DNA of 10,199 nucleotides, taken from NCBI GenBank assembly GCA_037138535.1, contig JBAXIG010000054.1, forward strand, positions 1 to 10,199. Reading direction: 5' to 3'. The position numbers were made by a program, and so were the translations under genes. The notes below the pieces were generated by a model that was not told the DNA's origin, did no database searches, and saw nothing but the letters and a program-made list of their open reading frames with translations. Of this stretch, positions 1-6,684 are shown one piece after another. This DNA is from GCA-2737595 sp037138535. Its GTDB lineage: Bacteria; Actinomycetota; Actinomycetes; Nanopelagicales; Nanopelagicaceae. Numbering within the stretch: position 1 is the first letter of the stretch; every line of letters starts with the position of its first letter.

Positions 1-962
1 CCATCCATCGGATAAAGACCCGAGAAAACCATGGGGCGTGGATCTTTATATCCGCCGAGAGCCACGGTGGCCGGACGAACCGCATTGGTGACAGTGTCAC
101 CCACACGTGACTGGCGCACATCCTTCACGCCAGTAATCAAGTAACCCACTTCGCCTACACCAAGACCTTTGCCTGCAATCGGCTCAGGAGAGATGACACC
201 TACTTCTAACATTTCGTGACGTACACCCGTAGAGAACATCATGATTTGATCGCGCCCAGAGAGATGACCGTCGATCACACGCACATAAGTGACAACGCCA
301 CGATAGGTGTCATAGACCGAATCAAAAATCATCGCGCGTGCTGGTGCATCTGCATCACCCTGCGGCGCTGGAATCTGCAGCACAATCTGATCGAGCAATT
401 CCTCTACGCCTACTCCGGTCTTTCCAGAAACGCGAAGACAATCGCTTGGATCGCAACCGATAAGGCGGGCCAACTCGTCGGCATACTTATCAGGTTGTGC
501 GGCCGGCAAATCGATCTTATTCAACACTGGAATGATGGTGAGGTTGTTCTCCATTGCCAAATATAGGTTAGCAAGTGTTTGAGCTTCGATACCTTGTGCA
601 GCATCAACTAAGAGCACCGCGCCTTCACAAGCAGCAAGCGAGCGCGAAACTTCGTAGGTGAAGTCGACGTGGCCGGGAGTATCGATCATATTTAAGATGT
701 AAGGCTTGCCATCTAGACCAGAGCGCCAAGGCAGACGAACTGCCTGGCTCTTAATGGTGATGCCACGTTCACGTTCGATATCCATACGATCGAGATATTG
801 CGCGCGCATGTTGCGGGCTTCTACTACTCCTGTGATGCCAAGCATGCGATCAGCAAGTGTTGATTTGCCGTGATCGATGTGCGCGATGATGCAGAAGTTG
901 CGAATGTTCTCCGGCGGAGTTTGCGACGGAGGAAATGCTTCGTTAAGCGGGAGCGCAGGCAC
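1..962 (-). CDS. lepA: Elongation factor 4 (LepA), C-terminus beyond window
   Basis: A translational GTPase that acts on the ribosome (back-translocation or initiation/assembly role, depending on the study). Translating the minus strand gives 320 codons that run off the left edge, so roughly half of a usual ~600-residue LepA is present. All G-domain motifs are visible: AHIDHGKST (27-35), ERERGIT around 63-69, DTPGH (94-98), NKID (148-151) and SGK (179-181). Domain II follows (about 205-290), and the start of the next domain is near residue 304. The start is GTG at 960-962: an in-frame stop, the rpsT TAA at 981-983, lies just upstream, and no ATG occurs before the P-loop. A GAGG at 968-971 sits 5 nt ahead of this GTG. 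The gene starts 18 nt after rpsT and is probably co-transcribed with it. Family assignment is essentially certain. The N-terminal tail of about 17 residues before the NIRNF segment is Pro-rich and longer than in E. coli. Confidence 0.97.
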   Translation of the reverse strand, partial: MPALPLNEAFPPSQTPPENIRNFCIIAHIDHGKSTLADRMLGITGVVEARNMRAQYLDRMDIERERGITIKSQAVRLPWRSGLDGKPYILNMIDTPGHVDFTYEVSRSLAACEGAVLLVDAAQGIEAQTLANLYLAMENNLTIIPVLNKIDLPAAQPDKYADELARLIGCDPSDCLRVSGKTGVGVEELLDQIVLQIPAPQGDADAPARAMIFDSVYDTYRGVVTYVRVIDGHLSGRDQIMMFSTGVRHEMLEVGVISPEPIAGKGLGVGEVGYLITGVKDVRQSRVGDTVTNAVRPATVALGGYKDPRPMVFSGLYPMD

Positions 963-967
963 CGGAG

Positions 968-971
968 CCTC
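968..971 (-). promoter_or_regulatory. Ribosome binding site of lepA
   Basis: GAGG lies 5 nt upstream of the GTG at 962. It supports this start, which is otherwise the only standard start codon between the rpsT stop and the GTP-binding motif. Confidence 0.65.
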
Positions 972-980
972 GCGAGGGGT

Positions 981-1241
981 TTAAAGCGCTGCGGCGCGCT
1001 TAGCCATCGCCGACTTTTTGTTGGCGGCTTGATTGGCATGAATGACACCCTTGGTCACTGCCACGTCAAGCTGGCGAGATGCATGGCGGAGAGCTTCGGT
1101 GGTTGCGCCCTTATCGCCGGCCTCAGCAGTTTCACGGAAGCGACGCACAGCGGTCTTGAGCGAGGACTTCGCGGACTTGTTGCGCTCGCGTGCCTTCTCG
1201 TTCGTCTTGATCCGCTTGATCTGCGACTTAATATTCGCCAC
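981..1241 (-). CDS. rpsT: 30S ribosomal protein S20
   Basis: A primary 16S rRNA-binding protein of the small subunit. The product is 86 residues, the usual length. It is very basic, beginning with the family-typical ANIKSQIKRIKTNEKARERN segment and a helical Lys/Arg-rich body, and ending in an Ala/Lys-rich tail (NKKSAMAKRAAAL). The start is GTG (1239-1241) preceded by AAGGA at 1250-1254. S20 of E. coli also uses a weak start codon and represses its own translation; whether that holds here is inference. The gene lies between holA (140-nt gap with strong inverted repeats) and lepA (18 nt downstream). The holA-rpsT-lepA order is common in Actinobacteria. Confidence 0.97.
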   Translation of the reverse strand: MANIKSQIKRIKTNEKARERNKSAKSSLKTAVRRFRETAEAGDKGATTEALRHASRQLDVAVTKGVIHANQAANKKSAMAKRAAAL

Positions 1242-1249
1242 TGAATGCT

Positions 1250-1254
1250 TCCTT
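1250..1254 (-). promoter_or_regulatory. Ribosome binding site of rpsT
   Basis: AAGGA on the minus strand, 8 nt before the GTG start codon at 1241. It lies just outside the inverted repeats of the leader (1283-1380), in a stretch that looks unpaired. Confidence 0.65.
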
Positions 1255-1282
1255 TGCTTCTGCTACTACTGATGACTGATCT

Positions 1283-1380
1283 GCCCTAAGTGGGCTTCCA
1301 GAGAGTACCAGCGAGCGCGGGAAGCGCCCAAACTGGAGGGTGTTTCCGACGGTAAATAGCGCTCCGCGACCAATCTTAGG
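1283..1380 (-). promoter_or_regulatory. Candidate structured RNA leader of rpsT
   Basis: The 140 nt between holA and rpsT carry several inverted repeats. On the minus-strand RNA, CGCGGAGCGC (1368-1359) pairs fully with GCGCU-UC-CCGCG (1327-1316), giving 10 bp with a 2-nt bulge and a 31-nt loop. CCUAAG at 1380-1375 can pair with CUUAGG at 1290-1285, closing the whole element. Two alternatives conflict with these. GGGC-GC-UUCC (1329-1320) can pair 8 bp with GGAAGCCC (1299-1292), and GCCC (1295-1292) can pair with GGGC (1286-1283) as a small hairpin. There is no U-tract after any stem, so this is not an ordinary terminator. The position suggests an autoregulatory leader for S20; that role is inference. 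I do not recognise it as a named RNA family. Confidence 0.45.
1373..1378 (-). promoter_or_regulatory. Possible -10 element ahead of rpsT
   Basis: TAAGAT on the minus strand resembles a sigma-70-type -10 box just after the holA stop. I see no convincing -35 about 17 nt upstream (inside the holA end). The same bases are part of the proposed closing stem of the leader, so only one of the two readings may be right. Confidence 0.22.
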
Positions 1381-1381
1381 T

Positions 1382-2332
1382 TCAGGTGCGGCTGCGGGCG
1401 ATGGCGATCAGGGCCCGCTCCAAAGCAAATATGGGATCAGCTCCCCCACCTTTAACCGCCCCATCGGCTCTGGCCACCTCGGTGATCGCGGCGGCGATAC
1501 CAGCGCCAGTCCAGCCTGGAAGTTGGCGGCGGGCCTTATCAATCTGCCACGGTGCCATGCCGAGTTGCCCAGCAAGTTCAGCTGAACGCAGTGATCGGGG
1601 TGCGCTGCCCACCCGAGCCAACGTGCGCAGCGCCCCCGCCAGCGCGCTAGTGATCATGACCGGGTCCGTGCCGGTATCGAGCGCATGGCGCAGGGTTGCC
1701 AGCGCATCGCCCGCCCGGCCTTCGAGAAGAGCATCGGTGACATCAAACCCGGTGGCTTCGATGCGACCACTATGAAAACGTTCTACAGCCTCGATATTGA
1801 TTTCTCCAGCAGTATCAGCGATGAGTTGACTCAAACTATTTGCCATTTCTCGAAGATCTGATCCCACCGCATCGACAAGGGCCTTAGCGGCATCGGGTGA
1901 GATTTTTCGACCACGCGAGAGCGCCTCGGTGCGCAGGAATTGAATCTTGTCACTATCGCGCTTCATCGCTTCACATGGCGTCTCGCGCGCACCTGCTTTA
2001 CGAAGAGCCTCGAGGAGCGCCTTACCTTTCACTCCCCCTTTATGGAGAGCGATCACCGTGATAGTGGGGTCTGGATCAGCAATATAAGCGAGCAGTGCAG
2101 GATTCATATCGCTATCGAGATCTTGCAGATTCCGAATGACTACTGCGCGCGCTTCACCAAAGAGTGATGGAGCAAAGAGATCACCAAAGCGCGCATCATC
2201 AATCTCCGCGGCATCAACGCTCTCCACTACAAGATCACTTGATTGCGCTTTCAGCGCGGCGCTCGTGGTTTCAACCACTCGATCAGCCAGGAGCGTCTCA
2301 GGCCCATAGGCGAGGAAGAGTTGGCTGTTCAT
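1382..2332 (-). CDS. holA: DNA polymerase III delta subunit
   Basis: The clamp-loader subunit that opens the beta sliding clamp during replication. The chosen product is 316 residues, close to the usual ~320-340. Family features include LFLAYGPETLLADR at the N-terminus, the SLFGEAR segment (about 56-62) followed by a hydrophobic strand and the degenerate AAA+ fold, a helical stretch around 118-172 (SDLREMANSLSQL), and a C-terminal collar domain ending in the typical GGADPIFALERAL segment. Two starts are possible. GTG at 2353 adds RARLTC and overlaps comEC by 11 nt, with no Shine-Dalgarno. ATG at 2332 begins right at the conserved region, 10 nt after the comEC stop, with a weak AGG upstream. 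I prefer 2332, but the choice is not firm. Translation is probably coupled to comEC. Confidence 0.9.
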   Translation of the reverse strand: MNSQLFLAYGPETLLADRVVETTSAALKAQSSDLVVESVDAAEIDDARFGDLFAPSLFGEARAVVIRNLQDLDSDMNPALLAYIADPDPTITVIALHKGGVKGKALLEALRKAGARETPCEAMKRDSDKIQFLRTEALSRGRKISPDAAKALVDAVGSDLREMANSLSQLIADTAGEINIEAVERFHSGRIEATGFDVTDALLEGRAGDALATLRHALDTGTDPVMITSALAGALRTLARVGSAPRSLRSAELAGQLGMAPWQIDKARRQLPGWTGAGIAAAITEVARADGAVKGGGADPIFALERALIAIARSRT

Positions 2333-2342
2333 GCAGGTAAGC

Positions 2343-4673
2343 CTAGCCCGCACGGCGCCACATAGTGCGCCTCGGTTTCACCACTGCCAGTGGGTGAATC
2401 ACCGCCACCGACCCATCTCGATCGGTCCGAAAGATCTGAGCTCTCGCCAAGAGTTGCAAGGTGAGCGGGGCCGGGTGGCGATAGGGATTTCCGGCACCCA
2501 CACTGATCAACGCGAACTGTGGATTGAGATAGGCGTTCAAGAGCGGACTCTGTTTTGCCGATCCGTGGTGTGCCACTTTAAGGACATCTACATTGCTCGC
2601 CAGAATTTCTCGGTGCGAAAGTAAGTAGGAAAGCAACTCTTCCTGCGCGGGGGCCTCCATGTCCGCGGCCAGAAAGAGGCGCAGCCCAGCCACCGTGACC
2701 AACATTGCCACACTGGAATTGTTGGGAGCCGACGCACTCATCACTCTCCTCGGCCAGAGTGGTGAAATCTGGAGAGCGCCCACCTTGAGTGTCTCTCCCA
2801 CCGGCGCACGCATAAGCGAGATGCCTTTCGCCCATCGACTCACCCGATCAAATTCATAACCGGGTTCATCTAGCGGCGAGAGCCAGATCGTTTCAACCTC
2901 TCTCCCGTGAAGGACTCCTGGAATCCCTTCCACATGATCGGCATGATCGTGTGTGAGGAGCAATAAGGAAATGTGCTTAACTCCCAAGTCATTGAGGCAA
3001 CGATCAATCGCAATTGGATCAGGTCCCGCATCAACCACAACATATTTACCACCGCCGCCATTAAGAACCAGCCCGTCGCCTTGACCTACATTGCACATCA
3101 CCATGACCCAATCACGTGGAGGCCAACCATTAGGTACGAGCGATGTCGCCACCAAGAGAGCGAAGATCGATGCGGTGGTCACGAGCGCGATTTTTGTGTG
3201 GAAGCGAAAGCAGAGTGCGAAGAGCACAAGTAGAAGAACGAAGAGAGTGATCGCAATTGCCGATGATCCCCAAGGCAACGAAGCAAAAGGCAGCGCAGCG
3301 AATCGGTGAGCAATCCAGGAAATACCTCCGGTAGGAATCGCTGCGAGCCACGCAATGAAGGAAGCCAACGGCAAGGAGACGATGGAAAGCAACGCAGCAA
3401 GTAATCCAAGAACTGTTGCAGGCGCAACCAGTGGTGCAGCTACGCAATTCGCTATCACTCCCACAATAGAAAGATTTCCAGAGAGCGCAAGAATCAAGGG
3501 TGCACACATGATCTGTGCAGCGATCGGAAGAGCGAGTGCGTGCGCCAACCAATGTGGCATGCGTCGTGAAAAATTGGCAGCCAACGGAGGCGCGATCAGT
3601 AACAAACCTGCAGTCGCCGCCACAGAGAGCGCAAAACCGTAAGTGAGCCCTTGCCACGGATCAATGAGCAAGAGGAAGAAAATGGCGGCCGCCAGGGCTG
3701 GTAAGGCGGCACGCTTTACTCCCCTGCCGTAGGCGATCAGCATCACCACTGCCATCACACCTGCGCGCAGCACAGAAGGCTGCGGACGTACCAGCACCAC
3801 AAAGAATGCGAGAAAGAAGCCCACGACCATGATGGTCAGCCACCTTGGGGAGCGCACCCACTTCATCAATAAAAGGATGAGCGAGGAAAGGATCGCCAGA
3901 TTTGCGCCACTTACCGCCGTCAGATGCGTGAGCCCCGTGCTCTTCATATCTGCGGTGAGCGCTGGATCCACCTGACTGGTATCGCCGAGTACTAATCCCG
4001 GAAGTAATGCACCTGCATCCGACGGCAAGTGCGCCACCGCCCGCTTCATGCCCCGACGCACCGCCATTGCAGAATTCTGTAAGTGCGTCGGCTCACCGAG
4101 AAGGCGCACTTTTCCCTTGGCAATGAGAGTGCCGGCAATTGCTCCGCGAGGTGCAATCACCCGTGCATCGAAGGCAATCCTGGTGCTAGGAGTGAAATCT
4201 CCTTGTGATGTCAGGACGGATACCGGAATGCGAAGTCTGATTTCACTTCCTTCATACCTCAACACTTCTAAACGTGCAGGGGTACGAAAACTGGCAGCGA
4301 TAACCGACCCGAACCGTTGCGACCTAGCTATCGAGTCCCCCGTCACCACCACTTCCACCGAAACGTGCTTCCCTATGTAGGGAGCAAGACTCTCCAGTGG
4401 AAGAGCTCGAAAGTGCAGCAAGGCACCACCCACGAGCGCCATAGAAAAGAGCACAAGGATTATGCGAGAGTGCTCCACTCTCACCACACGTATGAAGAGT
4501 GTCGCGAGCAAGATGAGAGAAAGCACCGCGAATGACAGCAGAAAGCCGATGCCGTTCGAGAGAAGGACTCCACTCCAGATGGCTAGCGAAAGAGTAAGGA
4601 GTCGAAGATCACCCCACGAGGCAATCTGAATTCTAAAGTCGGATAAGAGATTTGAGATCGGCAAACTTCGCAT
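2343..4673 (-). CDS. comEC: DNA uptake channel protein ComEC/Rec2
   Basis: The inner-membrane channel that brings single-stranded DNA into the cytoplasm during natural transformation. At 776 residues it has the full three-part layout. Two N-terminal membrane segments (about 25-60 and 70-88) lead into a DUF4131/OB-like external domain (about 95-195). The Competence domain follows (about 220-490), with GLVLGDTSQVD (226-236), THLTAVSGANLAI (249-261), RPQPSVLRAG (296-305) and many hydrophobic helices. The C-terminal metallo-beta-lactamase domain (about 520-765) keeps THDHADH (574-580), AADME (Asp671), AHHGS (His702, His703) and a late RHP (His733), so the proposed nuclease-like site looks intact. 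The start ATG at 4673 lies inside the comEA end (41-nt overlap). No good Shine-Dalgarno is seen, which suggests translational coupling. A TTG at 4664 is an alternative start. The gene is unbroken. Confidence 0.95.
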   Translation of the reverse strand: MRSLPISNLLSDFRIQIASWGDLRLLTLSLAIWSGVLLSNGIGFLLSFAVLSLILLATLFIRVVRVEHSRIILVLFSMALVGGALLHFRALPLESLAPYIGKHVSVEVVVTGDSIARSQRFGSVIAASFRTPARLEVLRYEGSEIRLRIPVSVLTSQGDFTPSTRIAFDARVIAPRGAIAGTLIAKGKVRLLGEPTHLQNSAMAVRRGMKRAVAHLPSDAGALLPGLVLGDTSQVDPALTADMKSTGLTHLTAVSGANLAILSSLILLLMKWVRSPRWLTIMVVGFFLAFFVVLVRPQPSVLRAGVMAVVMLIAYGRGVKRAALPALAAAIFFLLLIDPWQGLTYGFALSVAATAGLLLIAPPLAANFSRRMPHWLAHALALPIAAQIMCAPLILALSGNLSIVGVIANCVAAPLVAPATVLGLLAALLSIVSLPLASFIAWLAAIPTGGISWIAHRFAALPFASLPWGSSAIAITLFVLLLVLFALCFRFHTKIALVTTASIFALLVATSLVPNGWPPRDWVMVMCNVGQGDGLVLNGGGGKYVVVDAGPDPIAIDRCLNDLGVKHISLLLLTHDHADHVEGIPGVLHGREVETIWLSPLDEPGYEFDRVSRWAKGISLMRAPVGETLKVGALQISPLWPRRVMSASAPNNSSVAMLVTVAGLRLFLAADMEAPAQEELLSYLLSHREILASNVDVLKVAHHGSAKQSPLLNAYLNPQFALISVGAGNPYRHPAPLTLQLLARAQIFRTDRDGSVAVIHPLAVVKPRRTMWRRAG

Positions 4674-5280
4674 CGCCCACGCCGCCCACTTCTCGCAATT
4701 GATCTATAGAAGTAAAACGCCCATGCGCTTTGCGCCAGGAGACGATTCGTCCAGCAAGTACCGGACCAACACCGGGCAATGAATCTAGTTCGGTTGCGCT
4801 GGCATGATTCAAACTAAGAAGACCTCCACCACTCACCGAAGCAGTAATGCCAACTAAGAGCTGAGTGCCATCTACCAATATTTCTGCTTGATTGACGGAA
4901 GAGAGATCGACTCCTGGCAAGGCACCGCCGGCCGCATTGAGGGCATCTTCGGCGCGCGCACCCGTGGACAAGTGATACACGCCTGGATGGCGCACTTTGC
5001 CAGAAACATCGACCACAATTTCAGTGGGAGAAGCAGCAACTACAGGTGCCGCCGAGGAAATTTCAGGTCGAGAGCCCATAGATACTTGCGCAGGAGCAGC
5101 CGAGAAGAAGAGCCATCCCGCAAAGAGCAACGCAAAGAGCAGAATGACGCCGAGCCCGACTAAATTGCGCGAGGAGAGTGCGAGGCGCTCGCGCAGAGTG
5201 GGCGCTACCGCGTCATCGGGCTCTAAGAAAGTGGTGATCTCTTCACTTGTAGTGGGTAGGCGCAGGAGTAAGGCGGGCAT
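4633..5280 (-). CDS. comEA: Competence protein ComEA, SLBB plus helix-hairpin-helix
   Basis: A membrane-anchored DNA receptor for natural transformation that hands DNA to ComEC. The product is 215 residues. A cytoplasmic N-terminal stretch (1-38) is followed by one membrane segment (about 40-60), an Ala/Ser/Pro-rich linker, an SLBB domain (about 87-146, with VDVSGKVRHPGVYHL) and a C-terminal tandem helix-hairpin-helix DNA-binding domain (about 155-215, with LPGVGPVLAGRIV at 168-180 and VGGVGDAKF at 198-206). This is the usual layout in Gram-positive bacteria. The ATG at 5280 is the first start after an in-frame stop. Its Shine-Dalgarno is poor (GAGAAG about 12 nt upstream), so the start is probable rather than certain. 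The 3' end overlaps comEC by 41 nt. No comEB lies between them. Confidence 0.93.
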   Translation of the reverse strand: MPALLLRLPTTSEEITTFLEPDDAVAPTLRERLALSSRNLVGLGVILLFALLFAGWLFFSAAPAQVSMGSRPEISSAAPVVAASPTEIVVDVSGKVRHPGVYHLSTGARAEDALNAAGGALPGVDLSSVNQAEILVDGTQLLVGITASVSGGGLLSLNHASATELDSLPGVGPVLAGRIVSWRKAHGRFTSIDQLREVGGVGDAKFADLKSLIRL

Positions 5281-5314
5281 GCCGGGAGGGTACTTCTCGG
5301 AGCGCCCAGAAAAT

Positions 5315-5335
5315 CACATCAGGTCGTCGGATGTG
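5315..5335 (-). terminator. Weak hairpin downstream of the lipoprotein gene
   Basis: On the minus strand CACATC (5335-5330) and GATGTG (5320-5315) form a perfect 6-bp stem with a 9-nt loop, followed by ATTTTC. It lies 42 nt past the lipoprotein stop and 34 nt before the comEA start. The stem is short and only half GC, and the T-run is short, so at best it is a leaky intrinsic terminator or an attenuator between the two genes. Confidence 0.3.
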
Positions 5336-5377
5336 GAAGAGCGCGCCTTGCATTCACTCAACGTGAGGCCAAGGTTC

Positions 5378-5800
5378 TTACAGGCAACTTCCAGCAACTC
5401 GCTCAGCCGTAGCAGTGAGCTTATCGATATCAGACGCCGTCAAGGCGATCGCGGCCGGCCCATCTTTAGCAATTCTACCGAGATCGTCAATAACCACCTG
5501 CAGGGCCCCCGACATATTCTTCACGTCATTGGCGAGAATGCCATCAGTAATATCTAGTGCTGACAGTTTCTTCTGCTGATCCTGCAGTTCATTACGGCGC
5601 GCTGTAAATTGGCTTACATCAAGTTGCGACAGTCCTTTATTAATTGTTGTGAGATCTTCAAGAACTACTCCAAGGATATCTGCAATTTTAGAACACTCTG
5701 TACGCATTGCCGTCGGATCAGCTTTTGAGGAGCAGCCCGTGAGAGTTGATGATGCAATAAGTGTCGACACGACAAGCGTGGATGTGATTCGACGATTCAT
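5378..5800 (-). CDS. Small uncharacterised lipoprotein
   Basis: I do not recognise the family. The 140-residue product starts with a classic lipoprotein signal: MNRR, a hydrophobic stretch (about 7-20) and a lipobox LTGC with the acylated Cys at 23, then SSKADPT. This predicts export and attachment to the outer face of the membrane. The mature part looks almost wholly alpha-helical with heptad-like Leu/Ile spacing (about 35-135). It has only two other cysteines, Cys36 and Cys139, near opposite ends, which could form a disulfide. It has a strong Shine-Dalgarno (AGGGAG at 5806-5811) and begins 25 nt after the degV stop. Hand counts give about 45% GC over 5461-5760, a little lower than the leuS lines I counted. 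The signal peptide call is firm; any function is unknown. It may be unrelated to DNA uptake despite preceding comEA. Confidence 0.85.
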   Translation of the reverse strand: MNRRITSTLVVSTLIASSTLTGCSSKADPTAMRTECSKIADILGVVLEDLTTINKGLSQLDVSQFTARRNELQDQQKKLSALDITDGILANDVKNMSGALQVVIDDLGRIAKDGPAAIALTASDIDKLTATAERVAGSCL

Positions 5801-5805
5801 GGAAA

Positions 5806-5811
5806 CTCCCT
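5806..5811 (-). promoter_or_regulatory. Strong ribosome binding site of the lipoprotein gene
   Basis: AGGGAG lies 5 nt ahead of the ATG at 5800. It supports this small ORF as a translated gene. Confidence 0.65.
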
Positions 5812-5825
5812 CATGCCGGTGGACC

Positions 5826-6674
5826 TTAGATACGGGGTGAAATTACAACAGCGATCATGCCAGGTCCAGTATGCGCGCCGACGACCGCGCCCACTTCGCT
5901 CACAATCACCTCGGAAACTAAACCATCTTCGGCAAGCCCCCCTTGAATTGATTCTGCGACCGCATTTGCTAGTTCAAGGGCCCCCAAGTGATGCACTGCA
6001 AGGTCAACGGATCGACCACGCGCCGCGTTAATGGCTAACTCTTCGATACGCTCAATCGCTTTAGTGCTGGTGCGCACTTTTTCGAAAGCCACAATTTCGC
6101 CATCCTCCATGGCGAGGATAGGGCGAATAGCTAACGCACTTGCAACCAGTGCCTTACCGCGCGAGATGCGACCACTGCGACGAAGTTGCTCCAGCGTGGC
6201 AACCGTGAAATAAGAGACGGTGGCATGAGCGCGCGTGGTGGCGATCTGCACAATCTCCTTAGCATCAATTTCTTCTTCGGCGGCGTGGGCTGCCGAGATG
6301 GCTGCAAAACCTAATCCCATGGCGAGGGATTTTGAATCGACGACGTACACGGGAATGGGGGCTTGCGAGGCAGCCACCAGCGCTGAGTCGTATGTTCCAG
6401 AAATGGCCTTCGACAAGTGAATGCTCACCACTGCGTCATAACCTTGCGATGCTGCTCGTTGATATGTTTCCAGAAAGCGCTCCGGAGTCGGCTTCGATGT
6501 GGTGGCCAGAATCCCTTGGCGAAGCGCCGTCAGCACGGCTTCCGCGCCTTCGCCGCCCTCTTCGTAGGACTTATCACCGATAAGAACTTGCAATGGCACT
6601 ACTTCAATACCGAGGCGGGCTGCATAATCAGTCGGAATGTATGCCGTGGAGTCAGTAACAATGAGAGTACGCAT
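5826..6674 (-). CDS. DegV family fatty-acid-binding protein (FakB type)
   Basis: DegV/FakB proteins bind a fatty acid and, with the kinase FakA, present it for phosphorylation so that it can enter phospholipid synthesis. The product is 282 residues, the normal length. Family motifs in order are VTDSTAYIP (6-14), the TSKP segment (59-62, usual form TSxP), SIHLSKAISGTYDSA (84-98), VDSKSLAMGLG (112-122), LRRSGRISRG (164-173) with IRPIL (183-187), and the C-terminal AHTGPG (267-272), whose His268 matches the carboxylate-contacting residue of the family. The ATG at 6674 has GAGG at 6681-6684, which overlaps the leuS stop codon, so the gene is likely translated together with leuS. No fakA is in the window. 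Membership is firm; the FakB role is inferred from the family. Confidence 0.93.
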   Translation of the reverse strand: MRTLIVTDSTAYIPTDYAARLGIEVVPLQVLIGDKSYEEGGEGAEAVLTALRQGILATTSKPTPERFLETYQRAASQGYDAVVSIHLSKAISGTYDSALVAASQAPIPVYVVDSKSLAMGLGFAAISAAHAAEEEIDAKEIVQIATTRAHATVSYFTVATLEQLRRSGRISRGKALVASALAIRPILAMEDGEIVAFEKVRTSTKAIERIEELAINAARGRSVDLAVHHLGALELANAVAESIQGGLAEDGLVSEVIVSEVGAVVGAHTGPGMIAVVISPRI

Positions 6675-6680
6675 AAGTAG

Positions 6681-6684
6681 CCTC
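6681..6684 (-). promoter_or_regulatory. Ribosome binding site of degV overlapping the leuS stop
   Basis: GAGG is formed partly by the TGA stop of leuS and sits 6 nt before the degV ATG. This arrangement favours coupled translation of the two genes. Confidence 0.6.

Noticed and set aside
216..566. Plus-strand open frame opposite lepA
   Set aside because: The minus strand here encodes a clear LepA GTPase. The plus-strand product has no recognisable features or ribosome binding site.
3130..3657. 175-residue Cys-rich minus-strand frame inside comEC
   Set aside because: It lies wholly within comEC in another frame, has odd composition and no start signal, and is a shadow of the Competence domain coding region.
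4997..5557. 186-residue plus-strand frame across comEA and its upstream gap
   Set aside because: It is antisense to comEA and the lipoprotein end, with a low-complexity Ser/Arg-rich product typical of a shadow frame.
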